Positions 56,585 through 56,683 of a stretch of DNA of 56,683 bases are shown here, piece after piece (positions within the stretch are counted from its first letter, which is position 1; each line of letters begins with the position of its first letter). The DNA comes from Saccharibacillus sp. O23. GTDB lineage: Bacteria > Bacillota > Bacilli > Paenibacillales > Paenibacillaceae. The translations under genes were made by a program, and so were the position numbers. The notes beneath the pieces are model-generated. The model saw only the letters and a list, made by a program, of their open reading frames with translations, was not told the DNA's origin and did not search any database. The stretch lies in assembly GCF_002205895.1 (NCBI RefSeq), contig NZ_NJDE01000032.1, forward strand, positions 1-56,683, read 5' to 3'.

Positions 56585-56683
56585 TTTAATGGAGAGTTTG
56601 ATCCTGGCTCAGGACGAACGCTGGCGGCATGCCTAATACATGCAAGTCGAGCGGAGTTGACGAGAAGCTTGCTTCTTTGATGC
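56585..56683 (+). rRNA. rrs: 16S ribosomal RNA, 5' end (cut by window)
   Basis: GAGAGTTTGATCCTGGCTCAG begins the conserved 16S 5' region, followed by GACGAACGCTGGCGGCATGCCTAATACATGCAAGTCGAGCGGAG and the V1 loop. The text is of the Paenibacillaceae type. Only the first 99 nt are in the window. Confidence 0.97.

Overview
The window looks like an origin-proximal piece of a Paenibacillaceae chromosome (Bacillales; a Paenibacillus or Saccharibacillus relative). It opens in a 23S-5S spacer plus 5S rRNA and closes at the 5' end of a 16S rRNA, both on the + strand, so it is the interval between two rRNA operons. The backbone rrn - guaB - dacA - serS - tRNA-Ser - tadA - SRP RNA - dnaX - yaaK-like - recR - rrn is the gene order known next to oriC in Bacillus subtilis. 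A second conserved block sits between tadA and the SRP RNA: ywhD-like, ywiB-argS, rpoE, pyrG, spo0F, fbaA, murA and rho, which lies elsewhere in B. subtilis. spo0F indicates a spore former and motAB a motile one.

Region by region: (1) 1-400, rRNA operon tail. (2) 416-16044, an aldo/keto reductase and then a glycan-use locus: membrane-anchored AraC regulator, GH130, GH3, a lipoprotein binding protein with two permeases, GH38 and GH125 alpha-mannosidases. (3) 16463-21233, a leftward operon resembling aminosugar-acid catabolism: amidohydrolase, DgaE-like PLP lyase, DgaF-like aldolase, PfkB kinase, GntR regulator. (4) 21631-26550, guaB, dacA, serS, tRNA-Ser. (5) 26487-29115, a 2.56 kb AT-rich island in the tRNA-Ser gene, bounded by 68-bp direct repeats and carrying an integrase remnant plus one intact unrecognised 430-aa gene with its own strong promoter. 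(6) 29215-34624, LysR regulator, 2-hydroxyacid dehydrogenase, YitT-type membrane protein, lipoprotein, tadA. (7) 34700-34790, a DnaA-box cluster. (8) 34861-52585, motAB, sugar kinase, acetyltransferase, a c-di-AMP riboswitch with NlpC/P60 endopeptidase, YwhD-like, DNA glycosylase, and the argS-to-rho block followed by a radical SAM gene. (9) 52911-56068, SRP RNA, dnaX, yaaK-like, recR, then rRNA promoters.

The regulatory layer is rich. The two sugar loci are linked by two identical palindromic elements (core TATAACGTTATA), one before the AraC gene and one before the dga-like operon. They also share a TAAGCGTTACC motif at two promoters. pyrG has a GGGC start and a leader terminator typical of CTP-sensing attenuation. 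spo0F has a sigma-H type promoter. Several intergenic spaces hold long hairpins, and a 100-bp element occurs twice. The most likely undescribed system is the single cargo gene of the tRNA-Ser island (27584-28876).
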